Source: Dolomedes plantarius | Taxonomy: Eukaryota > Arthropoda > Arachnida > Araneae > Dolomedidae | Assembly (NCBI GenBank): GCA_907164885.2 | Contig: OU015491.1 | Location: 115,045,288-115,109,287 of the forward strand | Reading direction: 5' to 3' | DNA: 64,000 nucleotides | Shown here: piece after piece, positions 23,377-35,589 of the stretch | How positions within the stretch are numbered: the stretch's first letter is position 1 | Layout of the letters: every line of letters starts with the position of its first letter | Translations under genes and position numbers: made by a program | The notes under the pieces: generated by a model | Seen by the model: only the letters and a program-made list of their open reading frames with translations | Databases searched by the model: none | Told to the model about the DNA's origin: nothing

Positions 23377-25170
23377 TTTGTTAACCAAAATCAATTTAAA
23401 AACTTAACACAGTATAAATTACATAGCCAAAAAAAAGCATGTGAAGTGTTATACATATCTCAGTATTGTGGTAAATGCAGTCTTTCATCATTGTACCACT
23501 AAAAGCTGTAAAGTAAAAATGTCAAATTGTGAAATGTTTGTTAACCAAAATCAATTTAAAAACTTAACACAGTATAAATTACATAGCCCCCCCCGAAAAA
23601 AAAGCATGTGAAATGTTATATATATCTCAGTATTTTGGTAAATGCAGTCTTTCATCATTGTACCACTAAAAGCTGTAAAGTAAAAATGTCAAATTGTGGA
23701 ATGTTTGTTAACCAAAATCAATTTAAAAACTTAACACAGTATAAATTACATAGCCAAAAAAAAGCATGTGAAATGTTATATATATCTCAGTATTTTGGTA
23801 GATGCAGTCTTTCATCACTGTACCAGTAAAAGCTGTAAAGTAAAAATGTCAAATTGTGGAATGTTTGTTAACCAAAATCAATTTAAAATCTAAACAATTT
23901 AGCAAGATTTAACCTTCAATCTTTGGAGCAAAAGAATCTGATAAGTAAAACATAAAATATACATACATTTATAATAAACCACTAAAAGCTGAAAAGGAAA
24001 AATGTCAAATTGTGTTTTTGGAGAGTAAAGCTGAAAAGTAAAAATGTAAATTTGTCGAATGCTTGTTAACCAAAATCAATTTAAAAACTAAACACAGTAT
24101 AAATAACATAGAAAAATAAGCAAGTGAAATGTTATACACCCAAATAATAAAAAAAAATCCAATATAAAAATATATAAATTTATAATTAACTCCTCAGAAT
24201 TCATCTAGATTTAACCTTTCATCTTTGGAGCAAAAGAAGCTGAAAAGTAAAACATAAAATATATACATTTATAATAAACCACTAAAAGCTGAAAAGGAAA
24301 GAATGTCAAATTGTCTCTTGGAAAGTTAAGAGTTTTAAAAAGTAAAGCTGAAAAGTAAAAATGTCATTTTGTCGAATGTTTGTTAAACAAAATTGATTAA
24401 AAAAGTATACACAGCATAAATAACATTTAAAAAAAACATGTGAAATGTTATACACATCTCAGAACTTAAGTAGATTCAGCCTTTCATTTTTCAAGTTTAA
24501 ATTAAAAATGTCAAATTGCCTAATGTTTGCTAACAAAAATTAATTTGAAAACTAAACACAGTATAAATAACATAGATTTAATAACAGTATAAATATCATA
24601 AAATATATCCATTTATAATAAATCACTAAAATCTTAAAAGTAAAAATGTCTAATTGTCCATATAAATACCTCCATAAATGCAGGATTCTGTAGCCAAAAA
24701 AATATATAAATAAAGTATTAAAGTATTGGTTAAAGGCACTGACTGATGAAATAATTAACAGAAATCTGCAATTTGGGCTACACGCACCATAAATGCAAGA
24801 TTCTGTACAATAATAGAAACATCCTGTCCTTATTATACTCCATATAAATCTCTGTTCAATTAAACTGATCCAAATATTATCTCAAGTACCTTCATAAACT
24901 ATGTTTCTCGTTTCTTGATTCGGGGTTCAATATGAATGTTTGTTAACAAAAGTCAACTTAAATACTAAACACAGTATAAATAACATAGGAAAAAAACATG
25001 TGAAATGTTATACACATCTCAGAATTTAGATAGATTCAGCCTTTCATCACTAAAAGCTGAAAAGTAAAAATGTCAAATTGTCTTTTGCCTTGTGAACTCT
25101 GCATGAAAAATTAAACACAGTATAAATAACATATTATAAAAAAGGGATGGGAAATGTCATACACATCAAT
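23377..25170. repeat. ~160-bp tandem repeat family
   Basis: Units begin TTTGTTAACCAAAATCAATT at 23,377, 23,537, 23,704 and 23,864 (spacing 160, 167 and 160) and are nearly identical there. Decayed units follow near 24,062, 24,380, 24,525 and 24,940. Shared landmarks are ACACAGTATAAATTACATAG, GTGAAATGTTATA and AAAAGCTGTAAAGTAAAAATG. The apparent open frame at 23,608-23,829 is only the repeat read through. Confidence 0.9.
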
Positions 25171-26455
25171 ACTAAAAAACAACGAATAAATTTTGGTTCT
25201 AATTTGACTCTTAGTGTGCTTCACTCTTGAAAATAGTTGTTCACAGATGAACGTGCTTCCAAACGTTGATGACCAGAATAACGCTTAACTATGCAGTGAA
25301 GAATATTTATATCTGGGCAGGTATGATTTATGAGTACAACAAAGAGACTCGATTGAATTTCTCTTTAAGTTAGATGTCAGATTGCAACTCTATGCATTCC
25401 ATTTGACAATTTGCTAGTATTATATCTATATCGACTGTAAATAGAGTAGAAAACATGCAAAAAAAATTGCTCATTTTCCCCTGAGTCCTGAAATCAATTT
25501 TAAATTCTTGTACTAAATCGGAAAGTAGGGCTGCGTATTTTGTAACATTTTTAGAATTGTGCTTGGTCTGCGTCTCGAAACGCAAAAATATATTAACATT
25601 TAATTTGGCTTGCCATAATTTCAACTTCATGGATTTTGCTCTGAAGTAAAATCCATGAAGTGACGGGTGTTTAAGTCATTTAAATGGGCATTCAGATCTA
25701 TCAAAATCTGCTAAATCTGCAAGCCAGTTATCATAAAGTTCTGGCACAGATTACTTTTCAATGTCATAAACAATTTGATATCATCAAGTAGGCTATAAAA
25801 CCTTTTTAATATTTTCTCCACTGAGCTACCTTATTTCTTAAAAGTATTGCCATATTCAGCATCCAAGCTTTTCCAAGAAATTCCTGAAACTGGCTATAAA
25901 TCAATCCCCAATCCTTCATAAAATTCACCATTTTGAAGATGATTTGCATAACATGGTCCATTTTTTTTCTTTTCCGCATTACTTTTTATATCAAGGCAGG
26001 CTATTAATTTTTTTTTCGCTTTGAGCTCTCTCACTAACACTTGCTTTGGGCCGTATGCGGCCTGCGGGCTGGACACCCCTGTATTAAAATATAGGTAAAA
26101 GATCCTGACAAACGTAAAAATTAATAAAAATCTGCAATTAGGGCTCCACACACCATAAATGCAAGATTCTGTAGCAATAAACATCTCCATAATTAATATC
26201 TGCATAATAAATGTCTCCATAAATGCAAGATTTTGTAGCAAAAAAATAAAGTATAGCTAGAAGGCATTGACAAACAAAAAAATTAATAGAAATCTGCAAT
26301 TAAGAGTTCCACGCACCATAAATGCAAGGTTCTTTAGAAAAGAAAAAAAAATAAAGTATAGGTAGAAGCCACTGACAAACGTAAAAATTAATAGAAATCT
26401 GCAATTAGGGCTCCACGCATCATAAATGCAAGATCAGTTGTTTTCAAACAACTAA
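24700..26455. repeat. ~110-140-bp second repeat family, interrupted by hAT remnant
   Basis: Units share AATAGAAATCTGCAATTAGG, CCACGCACCATAAATGCAAG and ATAAAGTATAGGTAGAAGGC. They occur near 24,715-24,830 and again at 26,090, 26,230, 26,350 and 26,400. The block between 25,180 and 26,081 is hAT-derived and separates the two groups. Confidence 0.8.
25180..26081 (-). pseudogene. hAT-superfamily transposase remnant
   Basis: The outer end at 26,081, read on the minus strand, starts CAGGGGTGTCCAGCCCGC, a typical hAT terminus. Downstream are fragments in several frames: VRELKAKKKLIACLDIKS; MKLKLWQAKLNVNIFLRFET; FSTLFTVDIDIILANCQMEC; and FGSTFICEQLFSRVKHTKSQ near 25,280-25,215, the C-terminal dimerisation block. 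The fragments resemble the GTF2IRD2/FAM200-type hAT transposases. The N-terminal BED zinc finger and most of the catalytic region are missing, with stops and shifts throughout. The opposite TIR was not found. Inactive. Confidence 0.8.
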
Positions 26456-26994
26456 TATAACCAATATATATATATATAAATATGGTAAGCAAAGTTTTTC
26501 AGTTTGTTTATTCTATTCTCTGCTTTTTCGAGGGGAAGATGCATTAATTTTAAATGTACTCAACTTGAATTTAAGTAAATGAAAAGTGAAACTAATAATA
26601 TAAAAAATTAGACTATATTTAGTTACATTAAAATGAAATATGTTAATCATTTGACAATATTATACCAGTTAGGTATATTATAATGTAAAAAAATAGTTAT
26701 TACATATTAAATATTATTTCCAGGAGGGTGGATATTGTTCAGAGTTCAAGACATTTACTGCAAAAAGCTATAGTACCAATAATGCATAACGAAATCTATA
26801 AGTTGGACACATTTCTAAAGAATTGGAACCATGAGGAGAATCTAACTTAAAAGGATTCGAATGTAAACATATTAATATTTTGAAAAATATATTTCCTTTG
26901 AAGCATTCAGCTTTTAACATATTTTTTTAACAAAAAGGACTAAAATAATACAATAAATATATTTTTATTTTACGGGGCAAAACATACATCTATC

Positions 26995-29010
26995 TATATA
27001 AATAAAGCAAAGTGTCTATGTACGTATGTAACGTATACAAATCTACATTTCTTGACGAATCTGGTTGAAACTTGGTATACTTATGTTTTGAAGCCTTAAG
27101 ATAATTCTAAGATAAGTTTGGAAGCTTTAAAATAATTCTAAATAAATACAGTTTTCAAATAATATTTCATCTCCAGACGATGGAATCAATTATTCATAAG
27201 AACTGCGCATGCGCACCCACTATATGTTAATTCTAGATGTCCAAGGTAAGTGAACGCATGGATTTGTTATGTCGTAGTTATTTAAAGTTAATTTTCTAAT
27301 ATTACTCCTTTAGTTTTCTTTTTTTCATTAATCCTTTTCTACTGGGTTAATTCCCAATATACGGATTACTGTTAAAACTGTGGAATATTTCTGTGATAGT
27401 CCCATACAGTTTTCACTTTTGTTTGTTTTTGTATTGCAGAGGAAATTGTGTTATAATTGGAGAAAATTTTCATATTAAAAATCGGAAAAAATTTTTATAT
27501 TAGAACATAAAATTGCGTCTATTATTTTTGCATTTAAAAATTTTCTCTTAGATTGTAGGCCATTTTGAAGATAACTGTCATATGTATCATGTGTGAGAAG
27601 AAAATTAAAATATTAGCATTAGGATTTTGTGGACAGTGATAGGCGTTTTAGCTAAATTTCAGATTAATATTCTGCGTTTGGAGTCAATTTTTCAAAAAAA
27701 GAAAATTTTTAAAAGATTTTTTTGGTCTTTTATGGTAAAATAGCACTACTTTATTTGAATATTCTTTCTCGGGGAAAATTTTCATATTAGAACATAAAAT
27801 TGCATGTAGTATTTTTGCATTTTAAAATTTTCTCTTAGATTGTAGGCCATTTTGAAGATAACTGTCATATGTATCATGTGTGAGAAGGAAATTAAAGTAT
27901 TAGCATTAGGATTTTGTGGAGAGTGATAGGCGTTTTAGCTAAATTTCAATAAAAATTACTTCAAATTGACCAATTTATAAAAAAGTATGCTATTTACAGG
28001 TAAGTTTTTGGTTCCTTTTTTTAATTTTTAAGTTCTATTTTACAATAAAACACCAAAAAAACCTTTAAAAAATCATTTTTTAAAATAAACAAATGGAATA
28101 GCTAAACACAAACATAGTAAACCGTAAATAAATCGCAAAACTGTGCTTAAGTTATGTATCATGTGTGAGAAGGAAATTAAAATATTAGCATTAGGATTTT
28201 GTGGAGAGTGATAGGCGTTTTAGCTAAATTTCAATAAAAATTACTTCAAATTGACCAATTAAAAAAAAAAAGTATGCTATTTACAGGTAAGTTTTTGTTC
28301 CTTTTTTTAATTTTTAAGTTCTATTTCACCATAAAGCACCAAAAAAACCTTTAAAAAACCACTTTTTAAAACAAACAAATGGAATAGCTAAACACAAACA
28401 TAGTTAACCGTAAATAAATCGCAAAACTGTGCTTAAGTTTAGACCGATTATTTTTAGTTAAGATATACTAATTTTTAAGCTTTTAACAGTACATCGTGAA
28501 TTGTAAAATTCCGAACAATATAAAATACAGTATACTAAACATTCTGAAGTACAAACACAATATGTAAAATACCCAATAACCGAATTTCAGAAAGTAAATA
28601 ATCGCAAGTTCGCAAGTCACATAGGGGTTTCAACAGTAAAGAGTTCAACGGTAATCCGTATATTGAAAATTAACCAAGTAAAAAAGGATTAATGAAAATA
28701 AAATAAAAGGAGTAATGTAAGAAAAATTAACTTTAAATAGCACCAAACAACTACTAATTAACAATATTCAATGCGTTTATTTACCTTGTAACATCCAGCT
28801 GCGCATGCGCAGTTTTTATGAATGATTGATTCCAACGGCTTGAGATGAAATATTATTTAAAAACTGTATTTATATATAAGCATTTTAAAGCTTCCAAACT
28901 TATATTATAATTATCTCCAGGCTTCAAAACATAAGTATACGAAGTTTCAATTAGATTCGTCAAGAAATGTAGATTTGTATAAGTTACATACATACATAGA
29001 GACACTCTGC

Positions 29011-29022
<12 letters not shown>
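26995..29022. mobile_element. Foldback-type element with ~400-bp terminal inverted repeats
   Basis: The left arm (26,995 to about 27,395) begins TATATAAATAAAGCAAAGTG and passes CAAATCTACATTTCTTGACG and TTCATTAATCC. The right arm (about 28,625-29,022) is its inverse: CGTCAAGAAATGTAGATTTG, GCTTTATTTATA. GCGCATGCGC sits inside both arms. The interior holds direct repeats and no recognised gene. The arms differ by substitutions and small indels, so it is not very recent. Superfamily unassigned. Confidence 0.8.
27555..28440. repeat. Direct repeats inside the foldback element
   Basis: ATGTATCATGTGTGAGAAG...TTAGCATTAGGATTTTGTGG...GATAGGCGTTTTAGCTAAAT occurs at about 27,577, 27,865 and 28,155. The last two begin ~290-bp tandem units that also share AAATGGAATAGCTAAACACA and CGCAAAACTGTGCTTAAG. 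The first copy is partial. Confidence 0.85.

Positions 29023-29092
<70 letters not shown>
29018..29092. repeat. (TA)n microsatellite
   Basis: About 75 bp of uninterrupted TA between the foldback element and the mariner. It produces artefactual IYIY reading frames on both strands. Confidence 0.97.
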
Positions 29093-29098
<6 letters not shown>

Positions 29099-29121
29099 TT
29101 TGGGCCAGTATTCTTGGGATA

Positions 29122-30078
29122 CGAAGTAGAGTCAATAAATTCCGGGAATGGTCGCCTACATTCACGCAGGTGTTCGTTGGAGGGGGAAATATTTTTTTGG
29201 ATGTTGGCAGCACTAATAAGGAAAACACACAGCTATCTGGAATTCCTTTCTGGTACTGTCGGCGTTAGCTGCAGATCATTTCTGACAAAGATAATTTTTC
29301 ATTCTTCATATTTTGAAATGTCGTCTTTAGAGCAGCGTGCAAACATCAAATTCTGCATTTTGCTCGAGAAATCATCTTCTGAGACGCTCGAGGTGCTGAA
29401 GAAAGCATACGGAAACCATGCCATGAAAATAACGGCTGTGTACGAGTGGCATAAGCGTTTCCGTGAAGGTCGCACAAACATCGAAGATGACCCTGGGACT
29501 GGGTGCCCCTCCTCTTCCGAGGGAAAAGTCGAGGAAAATTTATGTTGGAGGATTTTTTATTACGATAGCTTTATTCACTACGAATTTATTCCTGAAGGCC
29601 AAACTGTCAATAAAGAACTTTGCCTGGAGATCCTTAAATGACTACGAGATGCAATCAGAAGAAAACGACCTGAAACATGGGCAACAAACGATTGGTTTCT
29701 TTTACACGACAATGCTCCATCACATCACGTTCTGATTCTGAAAAAGTACCTTTCCAGACACAGTGTTACCATTCTGGAACACCCTCCTTATTCTCCCGAC
29801 GTAGCACCATCGGATTTTTACCTGTTTCCACGGCTGAAAATGAAATTGAAGGGACACCGTTTTGTGGATTCATATGAGGTGATCGAAAATGTGACGAAGC
29901 AACTGAAGGACCTCTCAAAAAAGGCATTCCAGGGGTGTTTTGAACAGTTATACGAACACTAAAACAAGTGTGTAAATGCAGGAGGAAAGTACTTTGAAGG
30001 CCAATTAGGTAAAATTATTGTTCTATTTTTTAATAATTTGCAATTGACCTATTCCGCGAACTTTTTTATCCTACCTCG
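29122..30078 (+). mobile_element. mariner element, internally deleted
   Basis: Ends CGAAGTAGAGTC (left) and, inverted, CGAGGTAGGATA (right), with TA on both sides (29,120-29,121 and 30,079-30,080). 957 bp against the usual ~1.3 kb; the deficit lies inside the transposase gene. Confidence 0.85.
29318..29962 (+). pseudogene. mariner transposase with internal deletion
   Basis: The ATG at 29,318 starts MSSLEQRANIKFCILL, followed by the helix-turn-helix region YGNHAMKITAVYEWHKRF and DDPGTGCPSS. The sequence then jumps to the catalytic half (HYEFIPEGQTVNKELCLEIL), so roughly 100 residues including the first catalytic Asp are gone. A TGA at 29,639-29,641 replaces a conserved Arg before LRDAIRRKRPETW. 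LLHDNAPSHH and PPYSPDVAPSDFYLF retain the second and third Asp (D34D, diagnostic for mariner). A TAA at 29,960 stands where Trp is usual before NKCVNAGGKYFEG. Inactive. Confidence 0.93.
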
Positions 30079-30080
30079 TA

Positions 30081-32933
30081 CATGCTATCCCACCCCGTAA
30101 AGGAAAGGTTAACTTGAGGAAAAGTAAATATTCCCATGTTTAGTATTTTCCATGTATTTCTAAACTGGTATCTTCAAGTTTCTTAAACTCTTTTCTTCTG
30201 AAATATATTCTACTTTTTCAATAAAAGGATTTTTTTAAATACACCTTTAAGGAATCAGAAGGTTCCCTGATACGCAGCACATATATTGCAGATTTCAATT
30301 CACTGACGTTCACGACAACACATCTAAAACAACTGCCAAATAACATGGGGAGGATAAAAAATGTGTCGTACCATTATTAGGTTCTTCCTTGATCCTTTAC
30401 CTGGTAATGACATGGAAACAATTATCTTGCAAAGAAATGATAGGTTAACTTAGTCATACCTAAGATTGTTTACCTCCTATCTCCAACTTTTACGTTTGAT
30501 TGAATTCTATTAATTACTCGGATTTTACTTAAAGAGTTATTTCTGTTTTAACCAAGCAGTTAATTTTCTATTCTTATTTTCTACGCTCTAATGTTATTAA
30601 AGCATTAAAATCTCATTTCTCGTTTTTCATCTAAAATTGTCATTTAATAGAGTTCTACTTCATTTTTTCCGGCATCCATGTTTAATTGCTACCATTCATC
30701 ACTAGAGTAATTTCACTCTAGAGGTTTTTCGCATTCATTTCTTGCAACCCAAACTTTTATAGCTTCTTGAATTTAGCGTCTGAATCAGGAGTATTCAGTG
30801 CAGTTTTATATGAGACGAAATCCTATCTAGTACTTTTAATTAAATTTTCAAACATTTTTTTTAATGTATAATTTAGGGATTAATTTCTAACATTTAGCTA
30901 TGATTAAATATGCAATTGGGAAATATAGTGTAGGAATTTTGGTGTATAATTATTTTAAAATGAAACAGCTATCAAGACTCATGATGTTTAATTCAATAAA
31001 TACACTTCAGATAGTAAATTACCATTATTGTATGCGTCCATACAAATTTATACTTTCTGTTTACATTATAAATGTGTAACATGCTTGAATATTCGTTGGA
31101 AATACTTTAATTAAATAAACTTTCGATATTGATAAGCTGCTGAAAAATATTTTTATTGTTTCTAACCTCTGTATTCAGTATTTTTAGATGCAACATCATT
31201 GCTTTCATTTGAAAATTACTACTAAATTAACGATAACATCTAAAAGCTGACTTTTTTCTAGACTTTTTTTAGAATTTTTTAATATTCGTACTTTGTTTTC
31301 GGAATATAATTAAGAATATTATAATTTATTTTTTCCGCAAAAGTTTCCTTTGGAAAACGTTTATATAAATTTTTCATTCAGTAAGGTAAGTATTATATTT
31401 GTTCTGAAAACATGAGTAATAATATTTCGTCCTAGCACTGTTCTAGAATATCTTAAGGTGTTATGAAACAAAGTTATAAACATCATTGGGGATTTGTAAT
31501 TTTATATCAAGTCATCTGTCCAAAATGTCAATGGAGGCGTGGGTTGAGTTCCCTGGCATCTTGCTTAGTAGTAATAGTAAAGTTTGAGAGTAGAAAAAAA
31601 AATGAATGTAAGTATATATATTGGCTTAATAGTTACAGTGTTTTAAAACTGTAACTGTTAGAAGAACTGCTAAAACTTTCAATTTTAATGTTACTTACAA
31701 GTTTAATTTATTATATCTGTTACAGTGCACAGTATTATGCATTATCAACATTCATCATTGTAGATTAATGAGACAATTTAATTTCACACCAATAATAATT
31801 CTGTTAATAATTCTGTTTTATAGTCTGGAACTGGAACTGGAATTGGAACCTGTTATATTTTTCAACTTTAATATTACTTAAATTTTTAATGTAGTATAAT
31901 TCTTACAGTGCAAAATAGCATGCGTTATCATTCATCATTGTAGACTAATGTGACGTTTTAATTTCACACAATAACATTTTTTTATAGTCAAATAAGGTTA
32001 AAGATCTATGCTCTCTGTATTAAGGACCAAATATAAATTTATGTAAATTAATCAAAGTACATATTAACAGAATCAAGCTACAGCACAAACATAATATGAA
32101 TGTGACATATTACTTATAATCAAATATATTTTTTGTTAATTTTGTTAACTTTTTAATATATTTTCCGTGCTTAAGAATAATAGAAAATAAATTACACAAA
32201 ACTCCAGCCCCTGTGTAATATGTCAAAAAATGACATTCATGATATACGGGCATGTAGCTCTAATTAAAAATATTATACTTATATTGCATGAAGACATTTG
32301 CATAGAGAGTTGGTCTTATCCATAATCCTACACAAGGTTTGTCCTTCTAGCATTAGGCTATTTTGTAAATATAAGGAATAAGTAATTCTTTCAACAAAAA
32401 TAACTGTTGGGTTCTTTTTCTTTATATTGGTCTTATGATGATCATTTCAATTTTATCAACCATAAAAACTGAAAAAACAGGTAATATTCTTTACATCTCG
32501 TTTCGAATTTTCTAGATGTGTTGTCAATGTACTAAAATATCCGCGAGTCCTATTGTACCCAAAAACACACAGTTAGCTCTTTGTTCATATCAAGTGTTAC
32601 AAAGTTTTACCTGTCCTTCCCCTTCTTGAATTTTACTCTCCCTATACGAAATCCTTCAACACAAGTAAAGGGTTTATGCGTTTTTAATGAATTGTAAACC
32701 AATGATTCCCAAGGATAGAACTTATTTCTTTCTTCCTACTGATCTATTAAAACTGTTATTAATCATTCACAGAGCAGTTTTCTTTTGATAAACAGACGAG
32801 CACTTTCTGTTTCCCATCAAAAAAAGTTAAACGGACTATTATAGATTATTTTTGGCATTGACAATATAACGGTACTAGAATGGGACAATCTATTTTTTCC
32901 TTCTGAATTTCCTATGTTTTTTTTTCATATCTA
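30081..32933. other. Anonymous AT-rich stretch
   Basis: No gene recognised. It contains one diverged tandem duplication (31,650-31,990, listed separately). Confidence 0.45.
31650..31990. repeat. Diverged tandem duplication, ~180-bp unit
   Basis: Two units share TTACAGTGCA, CATTCATCATTGTAGA, TAATTTCACAC and TTTTAATATTACTT-like blocks, the second starting near 31,825. A GGAACT triplication (31,828-31,850) lies at the junction. Confidence 0.65.
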
Positions 32934-33696
32934 CTAGGGGCTTCGCCGCTAGGCTCGCTACGCTCGCTCCTCTAGTGAATCAAGTGAATGAATAACTCAA
33001 TAGTTGTTTACAGCGATTGAGTCATTCATTTGTTTACAATTGAAGCTTCCCCCCCCCTCCCGGCGAAATGGATGATGCCCGCCTATGGGTGAAAAATTGG
33101 ATCTTCTTTCATGTCCTTCTGCAAAGGAAGCGAATGAGAAGATTTTTTTTAAGTATTTCTTTAAAATTCAATAAAAAATCGAAATTTTAAGATGAAGACT
33201 TGAAATGAAGTTTATATGAATGAGAAAGTTTTCATCTTCCAGTTGATATAAATATTTTCTTTGTAACATAATAAGTCTGAGAGCATCGAATTTATATATC
33301 TCGAAACGCATAAATTTTTCCAAAAAGTGGGTTTTCAATTTTAATAAAAATATCAGTCTGTTTTAAATTATTTTTAAACAAATGAGGTCTTGTTTGAAGG
33401 AGAAATGTCTGTAGTCTTAGATTGTAAAAAAAAAATTCTACGATCCTATTTTGGCGAGTTATCGTAATCTGAACATGAAAAAGTCAATATTTTCCCACAA
33501 AACATAAAATAAAAAAAACTTAAAGTCCGACGAATATGAGACATGTCTTACTTTCTTCCCCACATTGTTCTGCATCGATTGGTATCGGTCTCGACCCCAT
33601 ACCCCTAGCGGTTTCGGAGGAGATAGCGTGACAAGCTTTTATCAGCGGCGTTGCCGGCAGCGGCAGCGCCAATTACTTGTTTTTAGAATAGAGAGA
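32934..33696 (-). mobile_element. Non-autonomous Helitron-like element, copy 1
   Basis: On the minus strand it starts TCTCTCTATTCTAA (from 33,696), preceded by A, and ends with a hairpin (CTAGCGGC-GAA-GCCCCTAG) whose last four bases are CTAG (32,934), followed by T. A|TC...CTAG|T is the Helitron boundary rule. It aligns end to end, inverted, with 37,536-38,285. 763 bp; no Rep/helicase coding. Confidence 0.82.
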
Positions 33697-33969
33697 TACA
33701 TACCAGTCATGAGGCATTATTAGCTCTAAATTGTGCGACTTTCAAGCACCCAGATCGGAAGTCTGAAATCTGAAAGTTGCATCTGGGGTGAGGTTATTCT
33801 AATTAAGTTTTCCTTGGCTTTCCCAACCATGTAATGTCAAAAAGTCGGCACGTTACCATTATGATGCTCCCTTTGGAAACTCAAATAAAAACCGACCACG
33901 CCTTTCGGCTATACGGTTAATTACTTTATGACTGTTCTCAAAGTTAACAAGCAACGACCCCATTTAGGG

Positions 33970-34640
33970 GAAAGTGCATGTCCATTAAATACTGCATTTC
34001 CTTCCTAATGAATTTTCTGCAGTAATAGTCGCTGAAAAATTTGTCCAATGGCCAACTATCAAAGCCTGTTGGTAAACTGCTTCTCCTTGTATTCCATTTT
34101 TGACAACTGAACAAGCAATGTTGGACTGTTTATATTGAACCTCATTCACAACTGTTAGTTTCATCAAAAAATCTCTGTTGGTAAGCACCAATACAGACGT
34201 GCTCCGTTATAGCCTGATTTAGCCAAAATTCCTCCAAAATTCTTTTCTTTGTAACTTTGGGGAATACCTGAAACACTGATCTCCCAAGCGTACTCTCCTC
34301 CCGATTCTTCTGCCACTTATGTCCATAATATTTAGTAATCTTGGTTTTTATTTGCTCTTTTGTTAATTTATAAACGTTTTTTATCTCTGTAATTGCTATG
34401 GCCTCTTTTGCAGCAGCATCCACTTCCTCGTTTTCACTAATTCCACACTGTGCCCTAACCCAATGAAGATGTATTTTCCTCAATCTTTTGTTTTAATTCT
34501 TCGATATTATATCCTTTAAATTGTAAGACACAAATGACCTGTAGGGCACTTCTGGAGTCACTAAATATGTCCCTTTGGAAAATCAGTGTATTAATTTCGC
34601 CAATTGTCATATTAGACAGTAACTACTCCTTAATAAAGAC
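33970..34640 (-). pseudogene. R1/I-like retrotransposon 3' fragment (RNase H and zinc knuckle)
   Basis: Minus strand. DIFSDSRSALQVICVLQFKG, then IHLHWVRAQCGISENEEVDA with AAKEA, gives RNase H motifs (SDS, HxxGxxxNExxD). GRSVFQVFPKVTKKRI and a C-x7-H-x4-C-like tail (VQHCLFSCQKWN) follow. The order and sequence match the 3' end of the element at 54-59 kb (LHWVKAHMGTEGNEEADKEA), so it is the same or a sister family, 5'-truncated as usual for target-primed insertion. Stops and shifts near 34,142 and 34,480 disable it. Confidence 0.85.
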
Positions 34641-35589
34641 CGCATAAAAACAGATTCTATACCTTCGCACAGAAGGATATCGAATATTCTCTCATACAAT
34701 ATCGAATAATCGTGTACCAATTTTACGAGGTAAAAGCTTAGCAGACTAACCTTAGCTGAATTTCTCTATTTTTCTCCAAATGTTTGGTCAGAAAAGCATG
34801 AAAAATTTTTTTTAACCATTTTCCTGATTTATTTTGCTTGTGAATTGAGACATATAAGAATAAGGGTTCCTTCTCATCTGCTTATACTATTTTTAAAAAT
34901 TGAAAGATATCAACCAGTTTATTTAAATGAGTTTATATTTTCAAATTGCATTATTATAAAACATCTGTGGCAGTCATTTCATTGCACAAAGAAATTTATC
35001 TAAGAGTTATAATAGTAAGGTACGGACTCGTTTCCATTCTTATTTTACCTTTTATTTCTCCAGCCCAACTTATTACATTAAAATCTTCTTTTTCCCTCAG
35101 TCCTATTTCAAGAGCTCCATTCAAATTTTAAAAACATCATGATGAGTTTTTAACTATTTATAGACAAATAAACTCTCTTTCGATTGTGATATTTTTATCA
35201 TAATTGCCGGCATACATTTACAGAATTTTCTGGTGTATAGTAAAAAGCCACAACTCTCATGACACAGCACCAAAAACGATGAACTGCATACCAAAATCTT
35301 TTTCCAAAGCACAACCCTTCTCATTTAATAAAAATTTTCGTTACATCATATCTGGGAAAGTCTTAATTTTCATGTAAACGGTAGAATTTTTAAATGATAA
35401 CTAGAAAAATGCTGTATTTTTCTTATTAATTTTGATGTTCTATCCTAAATTTCAGCCAAAATCGAGGAAAAGAAACCGAAAGTAAAACACAGATCACATG
35501 AAAAATGATATTGACTACATAAAATTGATAATTTTCATGATCGAGAGAGTTTCTTTCATGAGATAGACAACGCTAACTTAAACACACCA
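34641..35589. other. Anonymous sequence
   Basis: Nothing recognised. Confidence 0.4.

Larger units (their letters stand above)
23337..26480 (-). mobile_element. Composite repeat-rich element with Helitron-like 3' end
   Basis: The left edge, on the minus strand, ends CTAG (23,337-23,340) followed by T, with a CCGG/CCGG hairpin just upstream, as in Helitrons. (TA)n stretches flank both sides (23,324-23,336; about 26,464-26,478). The interior is two interspersed tandem repeat families (listed separately) plus a hAT remnant. The 5' TC end could not be fixed, so the right limit is where the last repeat ends. Confidence 0.45.

Noticed and set aside
23608..23829. 73-codon frame
   Set aside because: It is the ~160-bp tandem repeat read through; start and end of the frame repeat the same peptide.
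28975..29268. Open frames of alternating Ile-Tyr on both strands
   Set aside because: They are translations of the (TA)n microsatellite; the same applies at 49,870-50,124, 46,546-46,743, 43,433-43,675 and 1,944-2,189.
34946..35131. 61-codon frame
   Set aside because: Low-complexity hydrophobic composition in anonymous sequence.
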